Shown here: piece by piece, positions 10,847-21,562 of the stretch
Numbering within the stretch: position 1 is the stretch's first letter
How the letters are laid out: every line of letters begins with the position of its first letter
From: Powellomyces hirtus
Taxonomy: Eukaryota > Chytridiomycota > Chytridiomycetes > Spizellomycetales > Powellomycetaceae
Direction of reading: 5' to 3'
DNA: 64,000 nucleotides
Assembly: GCA_025526995.1 (NCBI GenBank)
Contig: JAHLKG010000016.1
Coordinates: 434,001 to 498,000 of the forward strand
The notes under the pieces: generated by a model
The model's input: the letters and a program-made list of their open reading frames with translations, nothing else
What the model was told of the DNA's origin: nothing
Databases searched by the model: none
Made by a program: the position numbers and the translations under genes

Positions 10847-12352
10847 TCACAGTGTAGGTTTCCGCCCAGTGAGGATGGTGAAGGCCTCAATGTACTTGGC
10901 CATGGTGTTGTCCGTCACGGATTCCGGCAGTTGGACACCGGCAGATTTATCAAAATTGATCGATGTGAGGTAGTCGCGGAGATATTGCTTGTCGTAACTT
11001 TTGGAACCACATCCCAATTAGCGATTGGCGAGACCAGTTCCACATTGGAAGCTGGGAGTGTGCTGTGCGTACCTGGGTTGACCTCGACCGGGAGCGTATC
11101 CAGCCACGGGCCAGAAACGTGACGAGTCTATAGAATCGCGCAGTCAGAAACAGAGACAGGGGGTTCGAATTGCCCGGGCAGGGAGGAAACACGTGTGGTG
11201 ACGCCATTCGTGGAAGAACCCATACCAGGAGTCAAAACCTCGTCGGCCAAGACCAAATTGCCGTCCGCGTCAACACCAAACTCAAATTTGGTGTCTGCGA
11301 TAATGATGCCCTTTTCCCGTGCATAATTTCGCGCCTGATGATAAGTGAGAGGTGCAATCAGATACCCATGCCTGTGTGTTTGCGAACGTATATAGAACGT
11401 ACTTTGGTGTACAGCTTGATAGCGACCTCTTCCAGTTCTTTGGCCAGACGGTCTCCGATCATACCGGGAACTGGGAGGTAAGTGGGACTTTTAAGAGACA
11501 AGTTCACCTCCGCCCTTGCACTGGCAGAACCTACGTTTGTCGGGATTGATGTTCTCGTCTAATGACGTTAGACTTCATTTAGCGCCACGGCCAGTAGGGA
11601 AAGTTGACAGCAGCAAACATATAGGCAGCTCATACCATGCTCTCCCATTTCGGCCTTTGTACTTGGGGTAAAGACGGGCGCTGGGAACTCTTCCGACTCC
11701 TTCAAGCCTTTCGGTAGCGGCATGTCACACATGGTACCCTTTTTGGTGTATTCCACCCATGCGGATCCTAGCACACACAATCAAACGTATCAGCATTCGT
11801 CCCACTGTTCATTACTCACATCTTGTTTTCCCCGTTTTCTGCTCACCGCTGATGTAGCCACGAACGATAGCCTCCACGGGCAAGATCTTGAGCTTTTTAA
11901 CCAACATGGCCCGCCCATCAATCTGGTCCCGATACTTTTGCACGGTCGCTGGCATCTCGTCCACGTTGCAGGTAATGAGGTGGTGCGGGACCACGTCCTT
12001 CAATAGATCGAACCAGAAGTCGCTGATTTGCGTGAGGATTTTGCCTTTGCCGGGAATACCCTGGGTGTCCCAAAAATAATGCATCGCGATGAAAATGAGA
12101 GCGGAAGGGAGGGTGAAAAACGAGTCAGTGACATTTTACGTTCTTCATGACGACGTCGAAAGCACTGATCCGGTCGGTGGCGACAAAGAGCAGCGTCTTG
12201 TCGTCGACATTGTAGAGGTCGCGCACTTTGCCCCGGGCCAAGAGTGTGAGGTCGGGGCAATCCTGGGCGATGGAACAAATTAAACAACCCCTCATTATAG
12301 AGAGTTCTAGCATCTTTGCAGCCAGAGTTCTTACTGTGTTTGTAAGCGCCAT
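10847..12352 (-). CDS. ADE1: Phosphoribosylaminoimidazole-succinocarboxamide (SAICAR) synthase
   Basis: Nine exons on the minus strand (12352-12335, 12262-12140, 12060-11847, 11767-11636, 11558-11535, 11470-11403, 11334-11226, 11127-11073, 10997-10847) give 297 residues, near the 306 of yeast Ade1. The enzyme joins CAIR and aspartate with ATP in de novo purine synthesis. Conserved motifs in order: [90 protein letters not shown], and [10 protein letters not shown]. The first exon is only 18 nt and a fifth exon is 24 nt, so the gene is very intron-rich for its size. The frame runs open through intron 1, which could mislead automatic annotation at the N-terminus. Confidence 0.95.
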
Positions 12353-12725
12353 GTCGTTCCCTTCTTTCCGTCGGATCTTCCAAACTGAAATTCAGGCAAA
12401 AGTGACAAACACAAGTTTGGCAAAAAGTGCCGCCCAGAATCTCATATGGGGCTTAGCAGATGAGGCTGGTTGCTGCGCTTTGTCAACACGCGCGGCGCGT
12501 CCCAAACGTCTCTCCCGTCATTTTTGTAAAGCGCTTATCATACGTTTGCAAAGGGAAAGAACAGAGTGGTTCTATATTATCCTAACACTTCTATATGAAT
12601 GTATGTGTGAGGTCCCGGGTAGCGGGTTGGGTGGTTATGAACCCGATACGAAGGGGTGGGGATGGGAGTGACTGACCGAAACTAGAACTACCCGGAGAGG
12701 AGAGAGTGATCGTGTTCTCGGAACC
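12353..12725. other. Intergenic region upstream of ADE1
   Basis: About 370 nt lies between the ADE1 start codon and the 3' end of the mitochondrial carrier gene, both on the minus strand. It must contain the ADE1 promoter. A TGACTG box near 12668 resembles the core bound by purine/amino-acid regulators in yeast, but one short match is weak evidence. No gene is seen. Confidence 0.4.
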
Positions 12726-14215
12726 TCACTCGTCAATCCCATTCGCACTCCAATTCTTGATCGTCTCATACCCACTCATCGCCACCATGGCCCCGGGCAC
12801 CGTGACCAAAACTCTCAATTGCAGTCCCTTATAAAACCCGCAAATGCCCTCACTGTTCCATATCGTTCTCGCCAAATGCCAATACCCCTTCCGCATCACT
12901 TCCGCGTCCGCGGCGCTCGATTGATCCAGCAGCTGGTGCCGGATGCGCAGGATCTCAAACGGGTTGTTGGACGTCACGGCCATCAGACCCGCCAGACCAC
13001 CAGAGAGCGCGTTCGTGAGGTGCGGGAAGGACGGGAGGAGCGTCGAGAGGACCGGCTTGGCGTGCTCGTACGTGCCCCATTGCACGGCAGAGGCCGGGGC
13101 ATAGGCTCCGATATCTGTGAACGGGTAGGCAAGCGGTATGAGGTGGGGTGTTTTGCTCCCTCCGGGGTGAGGTTGGGGAGGTGGGTGCTTACATGCGAGA
13201 TATCCGCGGTAAAACCCGCGTGGGCCTTCTGTTTTCAGCACTTTTTTGATCAAGTCTGCATGTTTCCAAGAAAAAGAATGCGGAGCATTAAACGCTCCGT
13301 TTCTAGGGTCTCATTGGGTATCGACATTTTCGCGCTGCACCCGGCTAGTTACCGATAGGTCCAGCATACAGTCTGTCCATGTCGAAACAAACCAACATCC
13401 AGACAAAAAAATCATACAAAATGAGCACATATCCAGAAAAAAAAAGGGGGACGAGAGAGCACCAAGGGGTAGTTTTGCCTTCTTCCCGTCCCACAATGCG
13501 TTTTTTTTCCCTTCCCATCTCTCACCTCGAATTATGCGCAAAGCCCATCACGTTCTGCACCTGCAACCGCTGGGCGACCACGTCCGCAGGTACGTAACAC
13601 AAGCCCGCACTCAGTTCCGCGGCCGCACCGGCCAAGAATCCACGGAGGAACGGCGACGCGGCAATCTGCGGGGTGTCGGCGCACGCGTCCTGCGCGCTTT
13701 CGTACGCCACGTAGTAGAGCGCTTGCCCCGGGAAGGACCCCGTGACGGCGGGAAGGAGACCACGCCAGAACCGTGCGAGACCTTCGGCGCGGAGCAGGTT
13801 TCGTGCAGTGCGGTACACGGAGGTGGTGCCAAAGGGTGTACCCTTTTTAGGTAGTGTGGCGACAGAGCCTTAGAGTTAGAGCCCAAACCCAAGAACGAGT
13901 TGATTGTCCATACATATGCAACATATCTGCCCCAAAGCCCCCCGCACTCACCCGTTGCGACATGACAACCGTCTTGACCGTATCCAACGGAAACAGCGTC
14001 GAATCCACCGCCAAGATAAAAACCGATCCAAACGCCGCATATTTCGTCGTATCCATGTCCGCAAGGCTCACGCGCTCCACACACTGCGCCGATGCTTCCG
14101 TTGTTGTTGCTGTTGTTGTGGTGGTCGGTGAAGGCAATGGCACATTATTCTCGGCGGTGCGGTGGAGTGGGGTGGAGACAAAGGGCCCGGCGGCCGCCGG
14201 CGGGGCGGGGGACAT
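12726..14215 (-). CDS. Mitochondrial carrier (SLC25) family protein
   Basis: Five exons are inferred: 14215-13952, 13842-13526, 13372-13353, 13255-13193 and 13114-12726, giving 350 residues. The three carrier signatures PxDxxK/R are visible as PLDTVKT, PADVVAQR and PFEILRIR, each in one of three repeats of about 100 residues. The second and third repeats contain the GFYRGYLA and GFYKGLQLR motifs. The protein would therefore be a six-helix inner mitochondrial membrane transporter. The overall pattern is closest to my recollection of the SLC25A44-like group, but the substrate cannot be read from the sequence. Exon 3 is only 20 nt (coding LYAGPI and flanking split codons) and is needed to keep phase between exons 2 and 4. 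The N-terminal 45 residues are Thr/Pro/Ala-rich and poorly conserved. Confidence 0.9.
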
Positions 14216-14940
14216 GGGATTTGTGTGTGTGCGGACGGGGTCGTGTTATTTCGCCGTTTGTTGTTGTTGCTGTTGGTTATGGTAGGTGAAAAAGGTACTG
14301 TGCTCTAATGTTGCTGACACCTGCGGCTTGGGGAGAACGTTCGGGTTTCGATGACTGGGGGAATCGGGCCGGAGGGCTGCGCGCGCCCCGTTTCGTGTCT
14401 TTCGGAGTTTAATTTCTGGGCCGCTTACGTTTGTGGGTCGCGCGCGCCATGTAAAATGGAAGCGCGCACTATACTTCACTCAGGGTTTTCGCCAAAATTC
14501 TGCTTTCCACCACTACCACTTGATAAGTATACACTACGCCAAGACGAATATATCCTCTCCTTTCCAGATGCAAGTATTCATGAATGGCGATGTGTTCGAC
14601 GGGGTGTTCTACAGCGCAGCATCTTTGGAACCCCCCATCCACCGTCCATTCATGTTATATGCAAGCAAAGCCACGAGTTGAAAAAGATATATACTAATTA
14701 CAAAACTGTCTCACGGGCGCCCAGGGCGAAAAGAGAGTCGGAGGAGGAAGGGATGGGGGGGGACGCAGAAACATATTCCGAATCCGAGGGGGGGGAAGGG
14801 AATGTGAGATTGCCACTAACGCGTGGGATGCAGGCGCGGGGCAAGGGGGTTTGAAATGGGGCCGGGGGGTTAAATTCCTCCTTCTTTCCCCCACTCTATT
14901 CGCCGTCTCTACTAGCCATTATCCCCTACTTCGCACAGTG
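14216..14940. other. Intergenic region
   Basis: About 725 nt lies between the carrier start codon and the BRN1 stop codon, both on the minus strand. It includes the carrier promoter and the BRN1 3' end. Short G runs occur near 14755 and 14790. No coding or RNA gene is supported. Confidence 0.45.
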
Positions 14941-17711
14941 CTACGCCGCCGCATACTGCTGCGCGATACTCAGATCGCACAGACCGTCCTCGCCCTCAAT
15001 CTGGAGGTTCTTTTCATTCGCAAGATGGAGGATGCAGATAAAGCAGAACGCGACCGAAATGTCCTTGCGCTTCTTTTCCGGGTACAGTGCGTCCAGGTTC
15101 TTGACAATCCCCGTCAACGTCTTGCGCCCTTGCACGTGTGCTTCGTCGCCATCTTCGTCATCCGATGGCTCGAGGGGCGACTGGGGGATGAAAAAACACA
15201 CACAAAAAAAAAAAAAGAGAGAGAAAACAGGGGGGATGAGAAAAGCAGTAACCAAAGATTGGGGTAAGTAGATGTGTGTGTAGTTGTCCGTCGTTCCCTA
15301 CCTCATTCTCATTCCCATCGCCTACAGTCAGCCCGCGCCATATATTATCTTTCAACTTCTTTACATCCACCTTCTTGGCGACTCGGGCATAGTTTAGCGG
15401 TACAGCCTTCACTTTCCGAGGTTCGTCCACCAGCTGGTCGCCAAAGTCAATCGTTCGTGACGGATCGGCCTGGCAGGGGTCGTCAGCAACATCGTCGTCG
15501 TCGTCCTCATCGTCGTCGTCCGAGAATCCTCCCGCTGCCTCTCCTCCGGCTGCAGGGTCAACATGGGCCTGGCTGCCCTCGTGGTGGTCCATCTGGTGTT
15601 CGGCCCAGAATGACTCGTCCACGGGCCCATCTGGATCTACATCATGGAGGAGGATTCAGCAACGCGTATTTTCCCTTCCAGAACACAAGTGCAAAAGAGT
15701 GGGGATGTACGTACTGTGATCAACGGGTGCGGTGCTGGACCGATCCTTTCGATAGAACTTGATCTACACAAGGATAAATAAGCCATCCAAGTAAACGCGC
15801 AAGACAACAACCAAAAAAACACACGCAAGCGTTTCATTTCGGAACTCACACCCCCGCCATACCTTGTACTGCGGCTTGAGGAACAGTCGCAACAAATCCT
15901 TGGACGAAAAATGCATGTCGTCAGGAAGGAGATGGTCGGATTTCGTCTTTTCCTGCTGTTTGGGCAGCGTGATGGTGGCGGTAGCAGGTGCAAACAGTTT
16001 GGCAAGGTCAGGCGCTTCGGCAGAGAGGAAATCAATGGTTTCTTCAATCTTTCGCTTCTTCTTGACCATTCCAGGGGTCTTGCTTTTGTCTTCTACACGT
16101 AGTACCAAAAACAAAAGATCATGTCAGGGTTTCTCGAATCAAAAAGGGGAACACCTAGACTCGGGCGCCCTGCTTACTCAGAACGGGTCTCGATCGCCAA
16201 TGCTCCGGTCCCGCCCAGCTGCGCATCATCGCCGTATCAAAGTACGAAAAGATATTGTCTTCCCCTTTGCCCATCATCATGACCAGGGCCGCATCGCCAA
16301 TCCCGCCCATGCCCGGCCCGATGGAGCTGACAATGTTGGCTTCATCAAACTCTCCAATCTCGAGGCCACCTCCACCGCCGCCATGAGACACATACGAGTT
16401 GCCTTCATCATAAAACGGATTGTCATGCTCTTCGTCATCGTTAAAGTTGTTGTCATCTTCGAACGCGTCGTCAAAGGCGCTTGAATGGGAAAAGGGCATG
16501 GCGAGACTGGATTCGGAGGAGAACTCAAATTGTTTGAGGGACGGGCAAACTTCTTGTTGCCAGATAGTGTTCAAGGTTCCCGCAAATCTAGCCTTCAGCT
16601 TGCCAAGATCAATGCGTTCCCGCTCAACGTCCGGGTGCTCAGCAGCAACAGCCTCCGTATCTTCCATGGGTATCCCCACATCGCTCGCATCGAAAATGAT
16701 CTTTCCCTCGTCCGAGATGCTCAGGTGGTTGAGCAACAGACCGTGCGCCCCGCCTTCGTCAAAGTCTGCAGAGGTTTTTTTGAACAGCGGGTCAACCATA
16801 AACTCTAGATCCAGTTTCTTGACGTTGAGGCTGTTGACGTCTTTTTCCAGCGTGTTTCCCGATCGGTGGGCCTACAGAACCAAGGGAATTAGCCACAAAC
16901 CTCCTAGGTCGTCCCATGCAAGCGGTAGACTGGACACCCAGACCACATACTTTTCTCCGGGTCCGCTTCGTCCCTTCCGCATTCTGCTCATCCTCCTCTC
17001 CATCCGACACCGCGCCTAAAACACCGCAAAAAACAAGAACGCATCAAAACACCCAACCCCCTCCCATCCACCCTCCCAACCGCAACAACCCCTACGTGAA
17101 TTCGAATCCACCAGTCCACTCAGCAGCTTCTTCGTCTCGGAATCGACAGAATCGACGCGCGACGTGTAGATCTTGACACACCCGTCGAGCGTGCACGACG
17201 CCTTCTGGAAATTGATCGAGTCGCCGTCGCGGAGCAGCGTCATGTCGTAAAAGTAGTCAATGAGGGCAAGGTTCCAGCTGTTGTTGGCGTTGATTTTCTA
17301 TATTTCGAGACATGGAATTAGATTAGACTCGATGTGTCTTTTTCGTTTTGTTTTTTTTTTGTTTGGTTTTGCTTGGAGTTTGAGTAGGATGGGTATTTCG
17401 CGCGCGCTGCTCACATTATCAGCAGCAATCTTCATCCACTCCTCAAACGAGCTCCTCAACTCCGCATCCGACAATTTCGGTCTCCCAGGAGTCACAGGCG
17501 GCTGCTGTCGTCGATTGCCTGCCGGTGAGAAGAGGACCGGTTGGCGACGGAGACGATCTTCAGCGAGGGATTTCCGCCGCCGGATGTTCATGTTGCGTTT
17601 TTCGTCTTCATGGCTGATTTCGCGGAGCGGTGTCGCGGGCGAGGAATGGCCCGTAGAGTTGTTGCTGCCGCGGGCGCGCCGGAGTGGGGTTTTGGGTTCG
17701 CCGGCGAGCAT
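14941..17711 (-). CDS. BRN1: Condensin complex subunit 2 (CAP-H / Barren kleisin)
   Basis: Eight exons on the minus strand (17711-17415, 17297-17096, 17015-16951, 16871-16178, 16092-15863, 15763-15715, 15636-15326, 15180-14941) give 695 residues. The protein is the kleisin that bridges the Smc2-Smc4 heads and recruits the HEAT subunits of condensin for mitotic chromosome compaction. Diagnostic sequence: KLSDAELRSSFEEWMKIAADNKINANNSW (split by an intron), LIDYFYDM near the N-terminus, then LNVKKLDLEFMVDPLFKKTS, ADFDEGGAHGLLLNHL, FSYFDT, and the C-terminal winged-helix region ending LCDLSIAQQYAAA. Long acidic tracts separate the blocks, as in the family. An in-frame ATG at 17870 would add 53 unconserved residues; I prefer 17711 because MLAGEPKTPLRR resembles the usual N-terminus. 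Confidence 0.93.
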
Positions 17712-17997
17712 GGCGTTATGGGGAATCAACAGTTCAAATGAGGGGGGGTGTGAAGCGGAGGTGAGCAGTGGGCGATGGACCCAGCCACACACTTCACACA
17801 CGCGCGTCCGGAAGGTCCGAAGCAACCCCGACGCGTAGCGCGTGCTGATGCATGGCACTTCATCTCTCATTCACTCAACATCAATGGAAGACATTTAAGA
17901 GAAGGGAACGGGACAATACGTGACGACTCGTAACTAATATGCACATGATGATATATAAATGCAGAAAGAAAGTCACATAATTACAACTGATGAATCA

Positions 17998-20751
17998 TCA
18001 CTCCCTCCCCTTCCTAATATCCTTCAACCGGATCGCAACCGCATTTCTGTGGGCTTCCAGACCTTCCACCTCCGCGAGGGTGGTGACTGTGTCGCCTAGT
18101 CTGTCCAGTCCTTCCTTGGTCAGGGTCTGTGACGTGATGTGCTTCACAAATGTGAGCGTGTTGACGCCAGAGTACATGCGCGCATAGCCGTAGGTCGGGA
18201 GAGTGTGGTTGGTGCCGGAAGCGTAGTCGCCGCAGCTAGAATGAGAAACAGAAGAAATATGATGAGAGGTGGGGATAGAAACGGAGGGGTGAGGCGGAGG
18301 GAATATGTACCTTTCCGGGGACCACGGTCCAACAAAGACGGACCCAGCGTTTTGTACTTTCTCAACCCATCTCTCCGCATCATCGAGGTGCAAGATAAGA
18401 TGTTCGGGGGCGTACTTGTTTGAAAAGTCCATGGCCTGCTGCATCGTGTCCATTTTCATGATGTAGGATTTCGGGATGGATTCACGGACAATGTCGGATC
18501 GTGGGAGGGCTTCACCCTGGGTCTTCACTTCGTCTTCAATGGCGGCAAGGAGCTCGGGCTTCAGGTCGACAGCCAGGAGGACGACTTGGGAGTCTGGGCC
18601 GTGTTCAGCTTGAGAGAGGAGGTCGGAGGCGACGTAGGCAGGGTTGCAGGTTGCGTCGGCGATGACCAGCAGCTCGGAGGGACCGGCAGGCATGTCGATG
18701 GAGACCATGGCTGAACTGTCGCTCTAAATGGCGAGAAACATGTCAAGCAATGTACGGAGACCTTCAATAGGTGACAAACAACATACCTGAGCCACCATCT
18801 TGGCCGCCGTCACATACTGGTTTCCTGGTCCACAGATCTTGTCTACCTTTGGCACCGTGTCCGTTCCGTACGCCATGGCCGCAACGGCCTGAGCACCACC
18901 CGCAATCAGGATCGTAGACGCCCCAACCTTGTTTGCAACGTACACGACCTCAGGCGGGACGGTTCCATCTTTCCGTGGCGGGGTGGCAATCACAATCTCC
19001 TTGCATCCGGCGACCAGGGCAGGCACACCCAACATGAGCGTGCTAGAGGGCAAGACAGCCGTACCACCGGGAACGTAGAGTCCGACTTTCTCAATCGCGC
19101 GGAAGAAGCGCGTGCAAACAACTCCGGGCATGGTCTCGACGCGAAGCACAGATTTGTCCAATTGTGCATCGTGGAATTTGTAAATGTTGTCGTAAGCTTG
19201 GTCGATTGCGTCTTGCACCTTTTTGGAGAGAGTCATGGACCCGGCGGGGAAGGGAGCTTTGATGACGGAGGACTGCAGCTTCACGCCGTCAAACTTGGCA
19301 GTGAGGTCCAGAAGCGCGGCGTCACCGCGTGACCGAACCTCATCGACAATGGGCTTGACACGCGCGAGGATTTCTTCGGTCTTGATGATGGGACGAAGGA
19401 GAAGAGATTCCTTCTCAGAGTCTGACGTGTCGGCATATGAGTATGTCTTCATGACGATCTGCTTCTTGCGTTCGACTTTGGTTTCGGTTTTCGCAACTGC
19501 CGTTGCGTTCTGTGCTGGAGCGGTAGCTGCCGGTGCCTGTTTGGTCGCACCGTTCTGTTTTAGCGACAGATCCCACTTTGGTTTCGCGTTGCCCGCACGT
19601 CGCTTGACAGCTTTCGCGCGCTTGTCCAGCTGTTTCTCAATATCGGCGAGACTGACGCCATTCGCTACGCACTTCGTCAATGCAAAGTAAATCAGGTCGG
19701 CGGTCTCCCACGCAATGTCTGCCTTGGACGTTGCTTCAACAAGCTCGTCCGCCTCTTCCATGATCTTGGAGTGCAACAGGACAGGGTCCTCAAACAACCG
19801 GCGGGTATACGACCCTTGAGGCGCTGCAGCCTTTCGGCTTCGCAAGAGCGCTTCGAGGGCCGTGATTCCGCTGTCGGCCCCGAAACAGGTTCTCGTGTTC
19901 AAGTGACAGAATCCAGGCCCTTCCTGCGTGACAATGAACTGCAGGGTATCCTTATCACAGTCATATGTAATCTTTACGAGTTTCTGTGTCGCGCCAGAAG
20001 ATGCTCCTTTGTACCACAAACCTCTCGCCCTGCTCTGGTACACGCCTGTTTGCGTGCGGATAGCTTCCGAGATGCTTTTGACGGACGAGTAGCACAGACC
20101 GAGCGCTACGCGCTGCTCGTCGACGACGATAGTGGCAAACAGTCCGTCGGGGCGGTCGCTCGTGAGGGAGGCCGCAAAGGCTTCCCCGAGATCGAGTGTG
20201 TTTAAGGACGATCCGGAGGTGGAGAGATGGGTCGATGGCACTACAAGGTTGATGTCGTGCTTGTCCCAAGCTGCAATCGCGGCGAGGGTAGGTGGAACGC
20301 TAGGGGTGTTCCAATAGATGCGGCTTGAAGTGAAGCTGGCAGTCAATTCCCGAATGGTCTTGACGTAGTTTTGGTCATCAGCGGCGGTAGAAACAGTGAA
20401 GAGGTATCCGAATGCTTCAGCGGTGATTGCTGTTGCTGGAGAAGCGCCATCCAGTTCTACTGAGAGGATTATTCGGTCAGAAGACACTTGCTGCAGAAGG
20501 GATGTGACATAGTCGGCGGCAGCAGACACAACGACTTTGGCAGCGCCGGCATGCAAATAGTCGAGAGCAGTGTCGACGGTGCTGTCTGAGGGCAGCTGAA
20601 CCCAGCAGGAAGCGGCTTCAAGGAGTGGAGACGGGTCCTGTATTTGTCCTTGTGGTCCGGGAGTGAGGAGGACGTCACCAACGACAGCGAGCGAGGTCAA
20701 GAGGGAGATGTCCTTGGCGGCGACGTCGAGTGATATTGCGGGCAAGATCAT
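17998..20751 (-). CDS. HIS4: Trifunctional histidine biosynthesis protein (PRA-CH / PRA-PH / histidinol dehydrogenase)
   Basis: Three exons (20751-18787, 18723-18311, 18235-17998) give 871 residues, against about 800 for yeast His4. It catalyses steps 2, 3, 9 and 10 of histidine synthesis. The phosphoribosyl-AMP cyclohydrolase part lies near 205-310 (TDRPDGL-like [22 protein letters not shown]). The PR-ATP pyrophosphatase follows near 315-420 ([30 protein letters not shown]). Histidinol dehydrogenase fills the C-terminal half ([67 protein letters not shown]). An Ala/Lys-rich linker precedes the dehydrogenase. The start ATG at 20751 fits the family N-terminus; an upstream ATG at 20808 would add 19 residues. 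The gene is divergent from MTR10, and Gcn4-like sites lie in the shared spacer. Confidence 0.96.
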
Positions 20752-20895
20752 TGTGAATGCTCTTTGTAAGACGGACGATTGTGCATGCAAGTTTATAAGC
20801 CCAATCAAAGTCTTGGAATACCCAACGACGGCAAAAGGTGTGAAAAGTGGTAGGGGACACCGGAGGCAAGCGGAATAACAATGTGATTTAGCGCA

Positions 20896-21020
20896 GAGTC
20901 AAATCTCCACAAAGAGGCGAGTCAGTCACAATGACTAATCAGTTCATCAGCGATTCTGATTGGCTCGACTGCACGTAAGCAGGAACTACGCCACAAACGC
21001 CTAAGCCACGCACATGAGTC
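20896..21020 (-). promoter_or_regulatory. Cluster of Gcn4/bZIP-like sites upstream of HIS4
   Basis: Four matches to the TGACTC core or its near variants occur 145-270 nt upstream of the HIS4 start codon: GAGTCA at 20896 and 20919, ATGACTAAT at 20931 (one mismatch to the palindromic Gcn4 site), and ATGAGTC near 21013. In fungi, general amino-acid control acts on histidine genes through such sites. The assignment is by motif only. Confidence 0.5.
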
Positions 21021-21340
21021 TAAGCCACAATCGCATCTCCTAAAATCTATCCATCCATGAATCCATCCATCCCATAATAATGCCTTCCTTCCATCTTGTC
21101 CCTCCCAATGTCTCGTGAGGGAACGTGCAATAATAATATCGAGAATGCTTGCCTGATATTGAGTGTGGATATCTTATCTATATCTATATCTATATGCCAG
21201 TTGAGGTCTCTCCAGAGAGTCTCTCTAGAGCGCACGTTTGTCACAGCGACAAGTCATGCACCTAAAGATGTCGATCACTCACTGCCAATCGGGGACCTCT
21301 ACTGGACACCTCCCGTGGGAAAACACACCTTCCTGCTCAT

Positions 21341-21370
21341 ATGAGAGACCATGAGAGACTATGAGAGACG
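21341..21370. repeat. 10-nt tandem repeat, three copies
   Basis: Three contiguous units of ATGAGAGACN occur, where only the last base varies. The array lies about 200 nt upstream of the MTR10 start. It may be promoter or 5' leader sequence; no function is assigned. Confidence 0.9.
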
Positions 21371-21428
21371 CGTTTTGGAGGTGACCTGCGCGTCGCTTGT
21401 TGGCGTGGCAACTAAAATAGACTCTGCC

Positions 21429-21458
21429 TGCGTCTCAGTCCAGTGCGTCTCAGTCCAG
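21429..21458. repeat. 15-nt perfect tandem duplication
   Basis: The unit TGCGTCTCAGTCCAG occurs twice back to back, about 100 nt before the MTR10 coding start. The copies are identical, which suggests recent slippage. Confidence 0.9.
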
Positions 21459-21562
21459 AAAGCGGTCATTCCACGAGTCTCTCTCACACCAGCACCCACT
21501 TGTTTGTTCTTTTTGCCTACGAGAAGAGAGCTCCTCAGAACCAAACGTTGATAGCTGGCTCA

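Larger units (their letters stand above)
20752..21562. other. Divergent promoter region between HIS4 and MTR10
   Basis: The spacer of about 810 nt holds the Gcn4-like cluster near the HIS4 side. It also contains a three-copy 10-nt tandem repeat (ATGAGAGAC plus one variable base) at 21341-21370 and a perfect two-copy 15-nt tandem (TGCGTCTCAGTCCAG) at 21429-21458, close to MTR10. No gene is seen. Confidence 0.6.

Noticed and set aside
17712..17870. Longer BRN1 N-terminus starting at 17870
   Set aside because: The extra 53 residues show no similarity to CAP-H proteins, whereas the start at 17711 begins with the usual basic, Pro-containing N-terminus. It cannot be excluded.
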